From: Nemertoderma westbladi
Lineage: Eukaryota; Xenacoelomorpha; Nemertodermatida; Nemertodermatidae
Direction: 5' to 3'
Assembly: GCA_032718475.1 (NCBI GenBank)
Contig: JAUCBJ010007322.1
Location: forward strand, 1 to 64,000
DNA length: 64,000 bases
The notes under the pieces are model-generated. The model was not told the origin of the DNA, did not search any database, and saw only the letters and a list, made by a program, of their open reading frames with translations. A program made the position numbers and the translations under genes. Every line of letters begins with the position of its first letter. Position 1 is the first letter of the stretch. Of this stretch, positions 19,883-30,052 are shown in pieces.

Positions 19883-22800
19883 TTAATTACGTTTGACCGA
19901 GTTTGATCTTACTCCAATATCACCAAAGTACAATTTCCTTAATGAGGTTGTCCATTTATTTGGATTTTTAGGTCCATGTTTCTTAGTAGCGATCGCTAAT
20001 TTCGCAGTTGGTTCTACCCCCGCAACTCTCAGTTCGGGTGTAGTTGGTTGTGATTCTTCCAACATTACTAAACGTTGGATTGGGCGCTCGAGGATAGATC
20101 CAGTTGTAGTCTTGACATGTGCTGTTCGGACAAGACCATTATTATCAGCAATAACATCAACTACAACAGCAGGAACCCAATGTTTTCGTGGTATGTTCTC
20201 CCCTTGAAGCAGAACAAAATCTCCAATTTTTAAATTCTCACCAGTGCCAAGCCATTTATGAGCTAAAGAAAGCCGAGAAATGTAGCTTCTCTGCCACTGA
20301 TCCCAAAATATGTCTGCGACACGTTGAGTTCTTTTCCAGTGTAGAGTGGAATTGAAAGCGGAGTCTGTCAAGTTATCATCCCGAGGAATTGGTATGAAGG
20401 GTTTCGTTCCCAAGATGTGAGCAGGAGTTATTGCCAGAGGGGCATCAGGATCATCATATGAAATCGTAAGTGGTCGTGAATTGAGCATCGCTTCAATTTC
20501 AGTCAGCACTGTGTAAAACTGATCGTCTGTCAGTTTTGCTGTCTGTGGCACAATTCGCTCGAAACACCTCTTTATTGAGCCAATTTCTCGTTCCCATATG
20601 CCTCCTCTCCATTTCGCGGTGGGGGTATTAAAATTCCACTCGATGTGTGACTGTTTGAGGTGATCATTAATTTGTTGGTGGTTCCAGTTGGCACACCATC
20701 TTTGAATTTGATTAGAGGCACCATGAAAGTTTGTCGCAGAGTCACAAAAAATGTGTTTAATTTCTCCGCGTCTTGATGTGAACCGTCTTAAAGCCAGGAT
20801 AAAGGAATTTGTGTCAGAGCCAGTGACTCGCTCTAAGTGTACTGCTCTGCATGAGAGGCAAGTAAAAATGAGACCCCAACGCTTAACTGTAGATCTGTGT
20901 ATGACAACATTACATGGACCCCAAAGGTCAAGTCCCACATTAGTGAAGGGTGTTTGAAATGCCTTGAGACGATCTTGTGGTAGATCAGCCATTCGTTGCT
21001 TTAACAAATGAGCATTAGATTTGCGACATGGAATACAGTCTCTTACAATTCGCCTGTAGACTTTGGTAGGTCTATGAAGCCAAAATCTTTGCCTTAAACT
21101 TGCGGATATTAATGATCGACCAGCATGTAAATATGCTAAGTGCTGACCAAGAACCATTTGTTCTTGTGCAGTACCAGGTGGCACTAAACATGGGTTTTTA
21201 TATTCATACGTAAATTGACCATCTTGGAGTCTGGTGCGTAAACGAATTACACCATCCTCCATGAACAAGGAAAGTTTGTTTAATGAAGATTTTCTAGAGA
21301 TTCCAGATCCATCATGTAGGCAAGCATACTCATGGGGATATGCTTCTTCTTGATACAAACGCAGTAACTCATACTCTGATTTGTCAAATTCATCTCTTGA
21401 GATAGACCATACAGGTATCTTCGAATTCACTGGTTCCAATTTTTGTAAACGCCTCGATTGCCTGAGTTTGCTTGAAGTACGAGAGCGCTCTAACCAGATC
21501 AGGGCAATTTTTTTGCAGGTTGCAAGTAACCTAACAGCCTTATCCCAGGTGTCTTTTTTCTTAATTTGTCTGAAGACATAATTATCTGTCACTGTGACAA
21601 CATCACCAACTTTCAATGTTTTCACTGCTCCTCTATCTTCATCGACATATGTTGTGGATTTCTTGTTGCTCATTTTCTGAGTTTTAATTTCTAAATCCTT
21701 TTCATCCTGAGGGGTGAATTCAGGAAGAGTTGGCCATTGTTCTGAAGTGTTTTGTAGGAACTCCGGTCCACTGAACCACATAGAAGATTGTACCAGTTTC
21801 TCAACCCCGCATCCGCGTGATGCAATGTCCGCAGGATTTTGGTCCCCTGGACACCAATGCCATTGCTGAATTGTAGATCTATCTAAGATCTGAGCTCTAC
21901 GGTTGGCTACATATGTTTTGAGATTCTGTTTAGAATGTAGAGTAACTAGGACCAGACGAGCATCAGTCCAATATATATTCTCTGTGACAAAAGTTAATTG
22001 ATGTTGAACTTCACAAGCCAACTCTGAGGATAGTGTTGCAGCTAAAAGTTCCGCACGTGGTATTGATAGATATGCTTGACTGCCAATTACTCTAGCCTTT
22101 GATGTGAGAAAGGAGACATCAACTTGCCCATCCGATGTTTCACGGCGCAAGTATAACACTACACCAATTGCTTTCTCACTAGCATCGCTGAAGGCATGTA
22201 TTTGATATTTCGGATCCGTTACTAGAACAGAAAAATACCATCGAGGGATACAAACAGATGGCACTTGTTCAATCTCGCGTAACCATTGAGTCCATTCTTG
22301 TATAAGTGCTTGATTTGTCACTGGGTCATCCCAATCTAGTTTCAACTTCCATAACTCCTGAAATAACATCCGCGCAACAAGAACCACAGGACTGATGAAT
22401 CCTATAGGGTCAAAGAATGATGCTAGCAAGCTCAGTATTGATCTCTTGGTCCAATGTTCTGGAGTTTTCCATTGCTTCCAGCGAATGTATAATTCATCCG
22501 TGTTGGGGTTCCATCCGAGCCCCAGGGACTTGGACTCGGGGATTAACTCTACTATTAAGTCATTATCTTGAGCTATACGTAGATCTGCTGGAATATGTTT
22601 AAGAAATTCTGTTGAGTTACTACAGAATTTCTTGAGGTTGAAACCACCACGGGCTAAACAACCGATGAGTCCTATAGCAACTTCTATTTCATGTTTAAGT
22701 TGATCACCAGAGCGGAGGCAATCATCCACATACATATCTCTCTTGATGGTGATCTCCACATCTTTATTGTAATCATCTCCGAAATCATGCCCACATTGAT

Positions 22801-25800
22801 TGACAGCATTTATCACTACACAAGGGGAGTCTAGTTTACCAAACACATGTACAGTGAACCAGTAATCGATTGGCTCACCTTCAAGGTCATCATTGTCCCA
22901 CCAGAGGAATCGTAATGCATCTCTGTCTTCCACAGGAACATATACCTGATGGAACATTGCTTCGATATCAGCATTCCAGGCAACTTTATGTTGTCGGAAG
23001 CGAAGCAATATTCCATACAAATAATTGATAATGTTTGGACCACCGAGGAGTGCATCATTCAATGATTTACCTTTAAAACGTGAAGATGCATTATTGACCA
23101 CTCTTACCTTTCCAGGCTTATCTTTATGTGTCACTGCATGGTGTGGCAGGTAATTGGTTTTACTAGTGGTCTTCTTATGTTCAGGAACTCGAATGAGATA
23201 ACCTTTTTGCAAGTAATCTCCAATCTGTGTAAGATAATAATTTTTCAATACTTCATCTCCAAGAAGTTTCTTTCTTAATGACATGGCTTGCCTATAAGCA
23301 ACATTGCGATTATTATTGAGATGTGGAGTGTCATTCCTCCATAACATCGATGTCTCATAGTGTTGGTTTGGAAGTAAATGTGTTGTTGTTTGTAGAATAT
23401 GTTCTGCACGTTTCTCTAGGACACCAGGAGTTTTGTCCCAGGATCCACATTCAGGGGTATCAATTGAAAAAGCACGATCTACTTGACTTGTCAACTCCTC
23501 TTTATGAAGTGATAGTTGATCATCAAATTCATTATCTGTAGAAACGATGGAGAAATACATTTGAAGTTCTTTAGGGACATCTCGAAGAGCATTGCACTTG
23601 TCAATACATCGTTCTGAATCTGCAATATATTGATTATTATCTTCAGCTGGAGCACATAATAACTCAGGTTCATAGTTAGACGACTTTATAATGCGATTTA
23701 CATTGAATCTCACATTCGTTGCTCTGTCTCTAATAAGTCGCATCAAGGTTTTTGGAGGGGCATTTCGGTACCAACCAAACATAGTTTTAACTAGACGGTG
23801 TTGATATGGCTCAGGTTCATTTGGTCTATATCCATATACCTGATGAGCAACATATATATCCTGTCCTATCAACATAGACACATGCTGATCATCCGGAAAA
23901 CTAGGTTTGTCAACACCTAATTCTGAGAAGTAGTGTTCTTCTCCAGAATTCCAAGGCCAAGGATGGTCAAAGGATGCTGATAGGCCTTCAACTGTTTTTA
24001 AGACTATATCTTTAAGTGGGAGACAGCTCTGTGATACCCTAAAACCAGGTAAAGCAGTATCTAATTCACAATCAAGTAGACCAACACGAACTGGTTGTTC
24101 TTGGTTCAATGTAGAAACTGTTTGAGTTTGGAAATTTCGAATACAACCAATTGTTTCAGCTACATCAACATCTACATAGCTGGTAGTACTGGCACTATCA
24201 AGAACTGCATACAGAACCTTAGTTGCCTTCACACCAGTGACTTTAATAGGGATCACATTGAATGAGCATAGATAGTTTTTATTATTATTTGACGTCTTGA
24301 GACACAGATCTGACAACACAGAATGCTCATCTGAAGAACTCTGAGCTTCATATCCATATTCACACTCATTATCGCTGAATGCAACCAGTTTAGATGTTTT
24401 GCCTGCACCTGGAGTGGTTGATGAAGACTTCAATTTATTTGAGGTAACAGTAGTTGATGAAGAAGTCATCGCAGATGTGGGAGTTGCTGATGATGTTAAT
24501 CTTGAAACAGTAACTGTAGGATTAATGCTCATAGTATCATGTAATGATGAGTGATGCTTCTTGCTACATATATCACATAATTTCTCACTCTGGCAATGTC
24601 CTACAACATGTTCGTATGAGAGACATAAATAACAGAAATTTAGTTCTCTCGCGAGATTCCTTCGTGCAGTTAGCTCTAAATCCATAAAAGTCTTACATTT
24701 GAGCATAGTTTTGTGTATGTCAGAACAAATTGGACATTTTTTATGCCGACGAGATTTAGTTTTCTCAGAACCAGATGAAGCTCCAGTGGTACGTCTATCT
24801 TTCATATTCGTCGTCTTTGACAATTGTTTGCTCAGCTGTGTCATAAGACATTTAAAGTTATCATTGATCAAGGGATCACTTTGTTCTTCATCAGAAAGAA
24901 CTTGATCTTCATCTTCATTTGTATTTCCACTTTGGGTAAGTAGTGTTTTATGACTTAACTTAGGGGATGGGACTATTGTCTTCTTCACATATGAACGTGA
25001 TGTAGACTTTGGTACTTCAACTGATTTACTCGATGTTGTTGAAGTTCTAATACCTACAGGAATGTTCATTGCCCTAGCCTCATCCCCAATCAATTTTACA
25101 AAATCATTGAGAGACTCCTGAGCGCCAGGATTACGGTCACGTATCTTGCGGACTTCACGCTTCCATTTATTTTGGAGTTCTCTGGGAAGACGTGATGCCA
25201 TACATCCAAGAGCTTCCCAATTACCTAGAAGTTCAAACTGACCAAAGCGCCTCAGAGTTCGTATGTTGGAGACTAACTCTTGATGAAAGAAGAGTAGTTC
25301 CTTATCCCCTTTAATAGGAGGTCCAGTTTTCAACTTAGATATGTCCCCAGATAGTGCTCGAGGATCACCATAGTAAAATTCGAGCTCTGCCCAAGCATCA
25401 TTGAACTCATGAGGTGTTCCACGCATTCCTTGTACCAATTGTTTTGGCTGATCTTCTAGGAAAGCAATCAGATAATTGAATTTTTCATGTGAAGAGAATG
25501 ATTTATTTGCTACCAAGTCTGAGAAATCCAAATAGAAACTAAGCCATTGTTCCGATTTTCCATTAAATTTTGTTATCGGCATAGTAGGGAGTATTTGTCG
25601 TGCTGATAGATCGTTGAGCTTTTGTACAACAATCTCTGTTGCATCAGGTTCATGTTGATCATAGCGATAATCATGATATTCAGGATGTTGAGGAGGGGTT
25701 CGTCTCTCATTATTTTGACCGCGTCGAGTGGGATATCTAGGTCGACGGAAATCAGAATTATCCATACCTGGGGAGCCATTACCTCCATTTCCTACAACTG

Positions 25801-27124
25801 CTGCAGCAAATCCAGGTTGGTGATGAGTAGAATGTTCCCGCTTAGGCTGAAAGTACTTATCTTCATTACCATGACCCATATTCTCAGAATCAGTTGCATA
25901 TTGATAATATTGTTTCTTGGGAGGGAAGTCCATCTGTGGTGGTACAACACGAGATACTTTATAAGGTGACTCAGTATTTTTCTGCGATATAATCTGAGTT
26001 ATCCCAGCTAGGAGTTGTGTTGACAGTTTATTTACAAATTGGGACAATGTATCATCTGTATCTGACACTGGTTTCGCAGTATCAACACTCTCAGACTGCT
26101 TTTCCATATGCACTGGAGTCTCCTTGTTAAACGGTGCCTCATAGGAAGAGAAAGGAGGATTTGATACTGTATGAGGGTTACCATTATTAAAACGTACAGT
26201 GTGCTCAGAATAATGGTTGCTCGATGCTATAGAGGTAGACCTAGGAATACTTGCAGTGTGATCAGTGGTTTTGAGTACCCAAGATCCAGTAGTTTGATCT
26301 ACCATGTAATGATCTCGCCCATCCCGAGCAAAATCAGGTATACCAAAATCACATGAACCATGACCTTTACTTATATCAGTAGGCATACATACTGTAGTAG
26401 GATTACAAATTGAGGGATCCAGCAGGGGGTGAGGATTTGAGTTTTGTCCCAAAACAATAGGTGTCATTATGGGTCGAGTTTGTTGACCTGTAGTTGAATG
26501 TATAACAATAGTTCTCAATTGGTCGACTTGTTTCGTCACTAGATCAAATTTTTGTTCTATCTGCCGTTCAAATTCAATGCCTTGGGCATTGATCTTTTTC
26601 TCCAGCATCTCTGCCATCTGCTCCTCTAGCAAATGGGAGTTATCCTTAATTTGTTCTGTTAACTGTGTAAACAGATCTTTTAACAAAACTGCATAGTCTG
26701 GTGGCAGATTGCTTTGCACTTCATTTGTTTCAATACACTGCTTGTCTATTGAGACAATATAAGTATCAGGTAGCTGTATAGTCAAATCTGGGGGAAGAGT
26801 AAGAGATTTTAAAAAATTAACACAACCTTCTATACTCTCGTCCAGTATATTTGATGTATTCTCTACAGCATCTATAAAACTAAGGTTTGCAATTAATATT
26901 TCTGGAGCCGTTTTAAGTACAGCCTGTAACCTAGCTTTAGCTTCGCTATAGACCCTTAAACTTTCATCAAAACTACTCTGTAACTCGATGGTTGTTAATT
27001 CTAGACCACGACCTTGCCTTTCATTTAAGGCTTTATTAACTGCTGTAATCGTACGTGTAAGGCGGGCTTTGATATTACCAAGAACATACTTATAATTTTC
27101 TACTGTTATTTCAGTATTTTCCAT
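19883..27124 (-). CDS. Bel/Pao Gag-Pol polyprotein, intact
   Basis: A single 2413-residue ORF. The Gag part begins with a coiled-coil-like segment and contains the DUF1759-type domain KFNGKSEQWLSFYLDF (about 515). Cys/His knuckles follow (CPICSDIHKTMLKC, then CYLCLSYEHVVGHC and CDICSKKHHSSLH, about 795-865). The aspartic protease has the DSAS active site in VLDSASTTSYVD (about 973). The reverse transcriptase has VRVVNNASSRFKGKS (about 1340), ADIEAMFHQV (about 1381) and catalytic YVDD (about 1463). RNase H begins at HAFSDASEKAIGVVLY (about 1641). The integrase has an HHCC zinc site (HLAYLHAGRS...CIPCRK, about 1994-2035) and a DDE core: LDLWGP (about 2062), FCDSATNFHG (about 2128) and WERE (about 2170). 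The C-terminal DUF5641 domain, with HWKRTQRVADIFWDQW, starts near 2262. The order Gag-PR-RT-RH-IN and the DUF5641 tail identify Bel/Pao. No stop or frameshift interrupts it, so it may be active. The start is the first Met after the leader. Confidence 0.97.
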   Translation of the reverse strand: MENTEITVENYKYVLGNIKARLTRTITAVNKALNERQGRGLELTTIELQSSFDESLRVYSEAKARLQAVLKTAPEILIANLSFIDAVENTSNILDESIEGCVNFLKSLTLPPDLTIQLPDTYIVSIDKQCIETNEVQSNLPPDYAVLLKDLFTQLTEQIKDNSHLLEEQMAEMLEKKINAQGIEFERQIEQKFDLVTKQVDQLRTIVIHSTTGQQTRPIMTPIVLGQNSNPHPLLDPSICNPTTVCMPTDISKGHGSCDFGIPDFARDGRDHYMVDQTTGSWVLKTTDHTASIPRSTSIASSNHYSEHTVRFNNGNPHTVSNPPFSSYEAPFNKETPVHMEKQSESVDTAKPVSDTDDTLSQFVNKLSTQLLAGITQIISQKNTESPYKVSRVVPPQMDFPPKKQYYQYATDSENMGHGNEDKYFQPKREHSTHHQPGFAAAVVGNGGNGSPGMDNSDFRRPRYPTRRGQNNERRTPPQHPEYHDYRYDQHEPDATEIVVQKLNDLSARQILPTMPITKFNGKSEQWLSFYLDFSDLVANKSFSSHEKFNYLIAFLEDQPKQLVQGMRGTPHEFNDAWAELEFYYGDPRALSGDISKLKTGPPIKGDKELLFFHQELVSNIRTLRRFGQFELLGNWEALGCMASRLPRELQNKWKREVRKIRDRNPGAQESLNDFVKLIGDEARAMNIPVGIRTSTTSSKSVEVPKSTSRSYVKKTIVPSPKLSHKTLLTQSGNTNEDEDQVLSDEEQSDPLINDNFKCLMTQLSKQLSKTTNMKDRRTTGASSGSEKTKSRRHKKCPICSDIHKTMLKCKTFMDLELTARRNLARELNFCYLCLSYEHVVGHCQSEKLCDICSKKHHSSLHDTMSINPTVTVSRLTSSATPTSAMTSSSTTVTSNKLKSSSTTPGAGKTSKLVAFSDNECEYGYEAQSSSDEHSVLSDLCLKTSNNNKNYLCSFNVIPIKVTGVKATKVLYAVLDSASTTSYVDVDVAETIGCIRNFQTQTVSTLNQEQPVRVGLLDCELDTALPGFRVSQSCLPLKDIVLKTVEGLSASFDHPWPWNSGEEHYFSELGVDKPSFPDDQHVSMLIGQDIYVAHQVYGYRPNEPEPYQHRLVKTMFGWYRNAPPKTLMRLIRDRATNVRFNVNRIIKSSNYEPELLCAPAEDNNQYIADSERCIDKCNALRDVPKELQMYFSIVSTDNEFDDQLSLHKEELTSQVDRAFSIDTPECGSWDKTPGVLEKRAEHILQTTTHLLPNQHYETSMLWRNDTPHLNNNRNVAYRQAMSLRKKLLGDEVLKNYYLTQIGDYLQKGYLIRVPEHKKTTSKTNYLPHHAVTHKDKPGKVRVVNNASSRFKGKSLNDALLGGPNIINYLYGILLRFRQHKVAWNADIEAMFHQVYVPVEDRDALRFLWWDNDDLEGEPIDYWFTVHVFGKLDSPCVVINAVNQCGHDFGDDYNKDVEITIKRDMYVDDCLRSGDQLKHEIEVAIGLIGCLARGGFNLKKFCSNSTEFLKHIPADLRIAQDNDLIVELIPESKSLGLGWNPNTDELYIRWKQWKTPEHWTKRSILSLLASFFDPIGFISPVVLVARMLFQELWKLKLDWDDPVTNQALIQEWTQWLREIEQVPSVCIPRWYFSVLVTDPKYQIHAFSDASEKAIGVVLYLRRETSDGQVDVSFLTSKARVIGSQAYLSIPRAELLAATLSSELACEVQHQLTFVTENIYWTDARLVLVTLHSKQNLKTYVANRRAQILDRSTIQQWHWCPGDQNPADIASRGCGVEKLVQSSMWFSGPEFLQNTSEQWPTLPEFTPQDEKDLEIKTQKMSNKKSTTYVDEDRGAVKTLKVGDVVTVTDNYVFRQIKKKDTWDKAVRLLATCKKIALIWLERSRTSSKLRQSRRLQKLEPVNSKIPVWSISRDEFDKSEYELLRLYQEEAYPHEYACLHDGSGISRKSSLNKLSLFMEDGVIRLRTRLQDGQFTYEYKNPCLVPPGTAQEQMVLGQHLAYLHAGRSLISASLRQRFWLHRPTKVYRRIVRDCIPCRKSNAHLLKQRMADLPQDRLKAFQTPFTNVGLDLWGPCNVVIHRSTVKRWGLIFTCLSCRAVHLERVTGSDTNSFILALRRFTSRRGEIKHIFCDSATNFHGASNQIQRWCANWNHQQINDHLKQSHIEWNFNTPTAKWRGGIWEREIGSIKRCFERIVPQTAKLTDDQFYTVLTEIEAMLNSRPLTISYDDPDAPLAITPAHILGTKPFIPIPRDDNLTDSAFNSTLHWKRTQRVADIFWDQWQRSYISRLSLAHKWLGTGENLKIGDFVLLQGENIPRKHWVPAVVVDVIADNNGLVRTAHVKTTTGSILERPIQRLVMLEESQPTTPELRVAGVEPTAKLAIATKKHGPKNPNKWTTSLRKLYFGDIGVRSNSVKRN

Positions 27125-28075
27125 GGTTAGGTAGGCCTACTACAATAGTAATTATATAATATAATAGTGGAATAATACCGGTAGAAATATTTATTATATT
27201 TTATTTTGAAGTCAAAACTTAATATATTCAATATATAATTAATACAATCTGACAATTAATATTAATTAAAATGGCTTACTTAATGATCTATATTTTTATT
27301 TATTTTATTTTATTTATTTATTTTTTTTTTTTTTTTCAATAAAGTGCGAGTTCAGGTCTAGCCTGAATCCACTGTTAGTAGCGATCTGAGCATTATTAAA
27401 CTGCTCAATTAGGCCTGCTTTAAATAATGATAAAGCAGCAATACAATAGTTTGAAATACAACAATACCGGTAGTAAAGTGATAAAATACCAGTACATAAA
27501 GACATAGCTGCATAGGACAATAGAAAAATACACTATAGTACTACATACCACACGGACAAGCACACAACACAGGTTAAACCGGTAGTCAGAATATCACACA
27601 AAAAAAAAACATATGCACTTTTTGAGAGAAAGTTGGGGATGGACTCCTTTGATCCGCAAAGAAAACCATCTCCCGTGCCAAAGCACGGATCCACTCCACA
27701 GAGCTTGTCCGAAGCCCCGGTGGATGCCCCGAGTAGTATAGTTTAAGATGAGAATACAGGAATAGTAATATCAACATACATCCACACCACATGTTAAACG
27801 TCCAGGTGGCACACACATCCAAGTAGAACACGTAGCATACAAATTATCTGCCTATGCATTGCAATGCACATGACAAACTACTGTAATAATAATAACTGAC
27901 TCGAAAACATCGCGCTCAACTGCACCAAGTCTTCCTTGATTCCAACTGTCGATGTTCCATCAAGAAAATAACCGAGAAAATATATAAATACCGGTCAGAG
28001 AAAACAAGTTTAATCGCGCAAAAATACCGGTATAAAAAACAAGAAATACAACCTAGAGGTTGCAACTTTCATTAG
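27125..28075 (-). other. Bel/Pao 5' leader
   Basis: 951 bp between the 5' LTR and the polyprotein start. It contains an AT-rich stretch with a run of 16 T (+ strand, 27321-27336). Only short ORFs without recognisable content occur. A primer-binding site should lie just below 28076 but could not be matched to a tRNA by eye. Confidence 0.7.
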
Positions 28076-28975
28076 TGTACAATTTTATCCGGCAGTGGGA
28101 AAATTGTTAAACCCAATTTAATAAAATTATTATTAATAGTCTGGCTTCGATATGAAATGTAGGAAAGACATTTTTCACATGCCTAATAGGTAAGCATGAC
28201 GTACAGTTTTATTGATATAATATTATTATCGGTTAAGAAAAGGAAGGAACAAAGCTAATCAGAATCAAGGGGGACTGTGGCGAGTTAACAGCCCACAGTG
28301 CACAGGTAGACAGGCAGACAGGTATAAAACCACACATTCTTATATGTGGCTGTCCTGTGAAAGGAGCGCTAACACGCGGATCCCAGCCGGAGAGAGACCA
28401 CCCGATCCCAACCCAACGGGAATAAACCCAACGACCAACCACGGAGCCGGAAGTGGTTCATCTTGGAGACTTGAGTCAGACATCCGTCGCTAACCAACAG
28501 GGGAAAGGGGAGGCATCGACCCGAACTATATTGCCTTTAGTGATCCATGGAGTTAGCGGATGGCATGACTAGGCTAACTGACATGCAATAACTGTGAACG
28601 ATAGGCCTACTGACTGCCGGTCTGTGACGTAGGCCGGTCAGCTGGTGTTGAACGCGGGCGATGTAAGTATGTCAAGTGGCGAAATTAGTCAATAAAGTCT
28701 AATTGCTAAATTGTATAAAACCGTCAGTCAAGCTAATGAAAGCTGCCTGTTCCGGTGTATTTATTAAATTACCAAATATATTTACCGTTGCTGGTTAATG
28801 AAGCCTGACTACAAGACTAATGCTATAATATCCTACTGTATACTGATGTATATACAGTGGTACCGGTACGCAATGATAATAAAAATTGTTGCATGCTATG
28901 GCCAGGGCATGGCCTATAAAGAGTCAACAGGCATGGGTCAATTTGTTGTGGAGAAAAGCAGGATAAAAAATGACA
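28076..28975 (-). repeat. Bel/Pao 5' LTR (900 bp)
   Basis: Same sequence as 17682-18573 apart from an extra GCAGACAG (tandem copy of an AGACAGG-type unit near 28310) and one substitution near 28753. It is the promoter-bearing LTR for the minus-strand element. Confidence 0.95.
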
Positions 28976-28980
28976 CGTAT
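28976..28980. repeat. Bel/Pao target-site duplication, right
   Basis: CGTAT following the LTR end AATGACA, identical to 17677-17681. LINE sequence GTTCAGCATAC resumes directly after it. Confidence 0.95.
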
Positions 28981-30052
28981 GTTCAGCATACTTTCATTAT
29001 ATGGGATTCCTGATGAAATTATTGCAGCAATCAGATCAGTATACGATGGTTCAACAACATTTGTGTCTACTGTTGACGGTGACACAGAACCATTTGAAGT
29101 GTTATGGGGCGTCCTCCAAGGAGACACACTTGCACCATTCTTGTTCATTATTGTGGTTGACTATGTTCTACGCATGTCCTTAGATCATCATAATGATGAT
29201 GGGGTGATGATAACTCCACCTACTGGCTCCAGAAGTCGAGGAAATCCTGCCAAGTACCTAACTGATCTAGACTTTGCTGATGACTTAGGAGTACTCTCAG
29301 AATCATTAGAGGGAGCCCAACGGCTCCTCAGCTCATTAGAACATGCTGCTTCTAGTGTTGGTCTTTTTATTAACTCCAGAAAGACCAAAATTCTGACAGT
29401 TAACTTTGAAAGTCCTCAGCAAGTCTCTGATCGGATGAGCATAAGCTCAAAGGATGGTATGCTTGAGCATGTGGACGACTTCTGTTACCTGGGATCATGG
29501 ATCCGGAAGTCAGGTGAGGACCTTCGAATACGTAAGGGAAAGGCATGGGCAGCCTTGAATAGGCTTTCCAGGATTTGGAAGTCACCGAGAATTAATCGGA
29601 AACTTAAGGTCCGATTATTTAGAGCAGCAGTAGTTCCGGTACTCCTCTACGGGAGTCCATGCTGGGCTCTAACTGCTGAGGACACCAAATCTCTGGATGG
29701 CACATTCACAAGAATGCTACGCCGGGTTCATTGTGTCAAGTACAATGCACACATCTCCAACCAGACACTATATAACATTGGAGGTGTCTCATTGGTTCCC
29801 CCAAGCTTGACACTAGAACAAAATCGCCTCCGCTTTGCAGGACATTGCTTTCGCCGTGAGGACCAGCCAGTGCATAATCTTGTACTTTGGCAGCCTCATG
29901 GAGTGAATAAGCATGGTGGACAGCCCATGACTTTCTTGAGACGCATCTTAAAGGACACTGGCCTTAAAGATGCGGATGATCTAGCAAATGTCATGGGTGA
30001 TAGGGAGTTGTGGCGGTGCAATTTTGTTGACAAGCCGGCACAGCATTCTTAA
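28976..30052 (+). pseudogene. LINE reverse transcriptase, C-terminal fragment of copy 2
   Basis: About 358 codons from RMFSILSLYG to the stop at 30050-30052. It holds the QGDTLAPFLF motif, the FADD catalytic box and the whole C-terminal domain. Compared with copy 1 I see only a handful of residue changes (for example GSKSRG to GSRSRG and QVCDRM to QVSDRM). It is cut off from its N-terminal half by 11.3 kb of Bel/Pao sequence. Confidence 0.85.

Larger units (their letters stand above)
17682..28975 (-). mobile_element. Full-length Bel/Pao LTR retrotransposon
   Basis: An 11.3-kb element transcribed on the minus strand. It has LTRs at both ends (TG...CA termini), an intact 2413-codon gag-pol, a 951-bp leader and a 1.3-kb region between pol and the 3' LTR. 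A 5-bp perfect target duplication (CGTAT) lies inside the LINE reverse transcriptase gene. The LTRs differ, as far as I can read, by one substitution (TCTGG/TCCGG) and one 8-bp GCAGACAG indel, so the insertion is recent. No TGG-starting primer-binding site is obvious just inside the 5' LTR. Confidence 0.95.
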
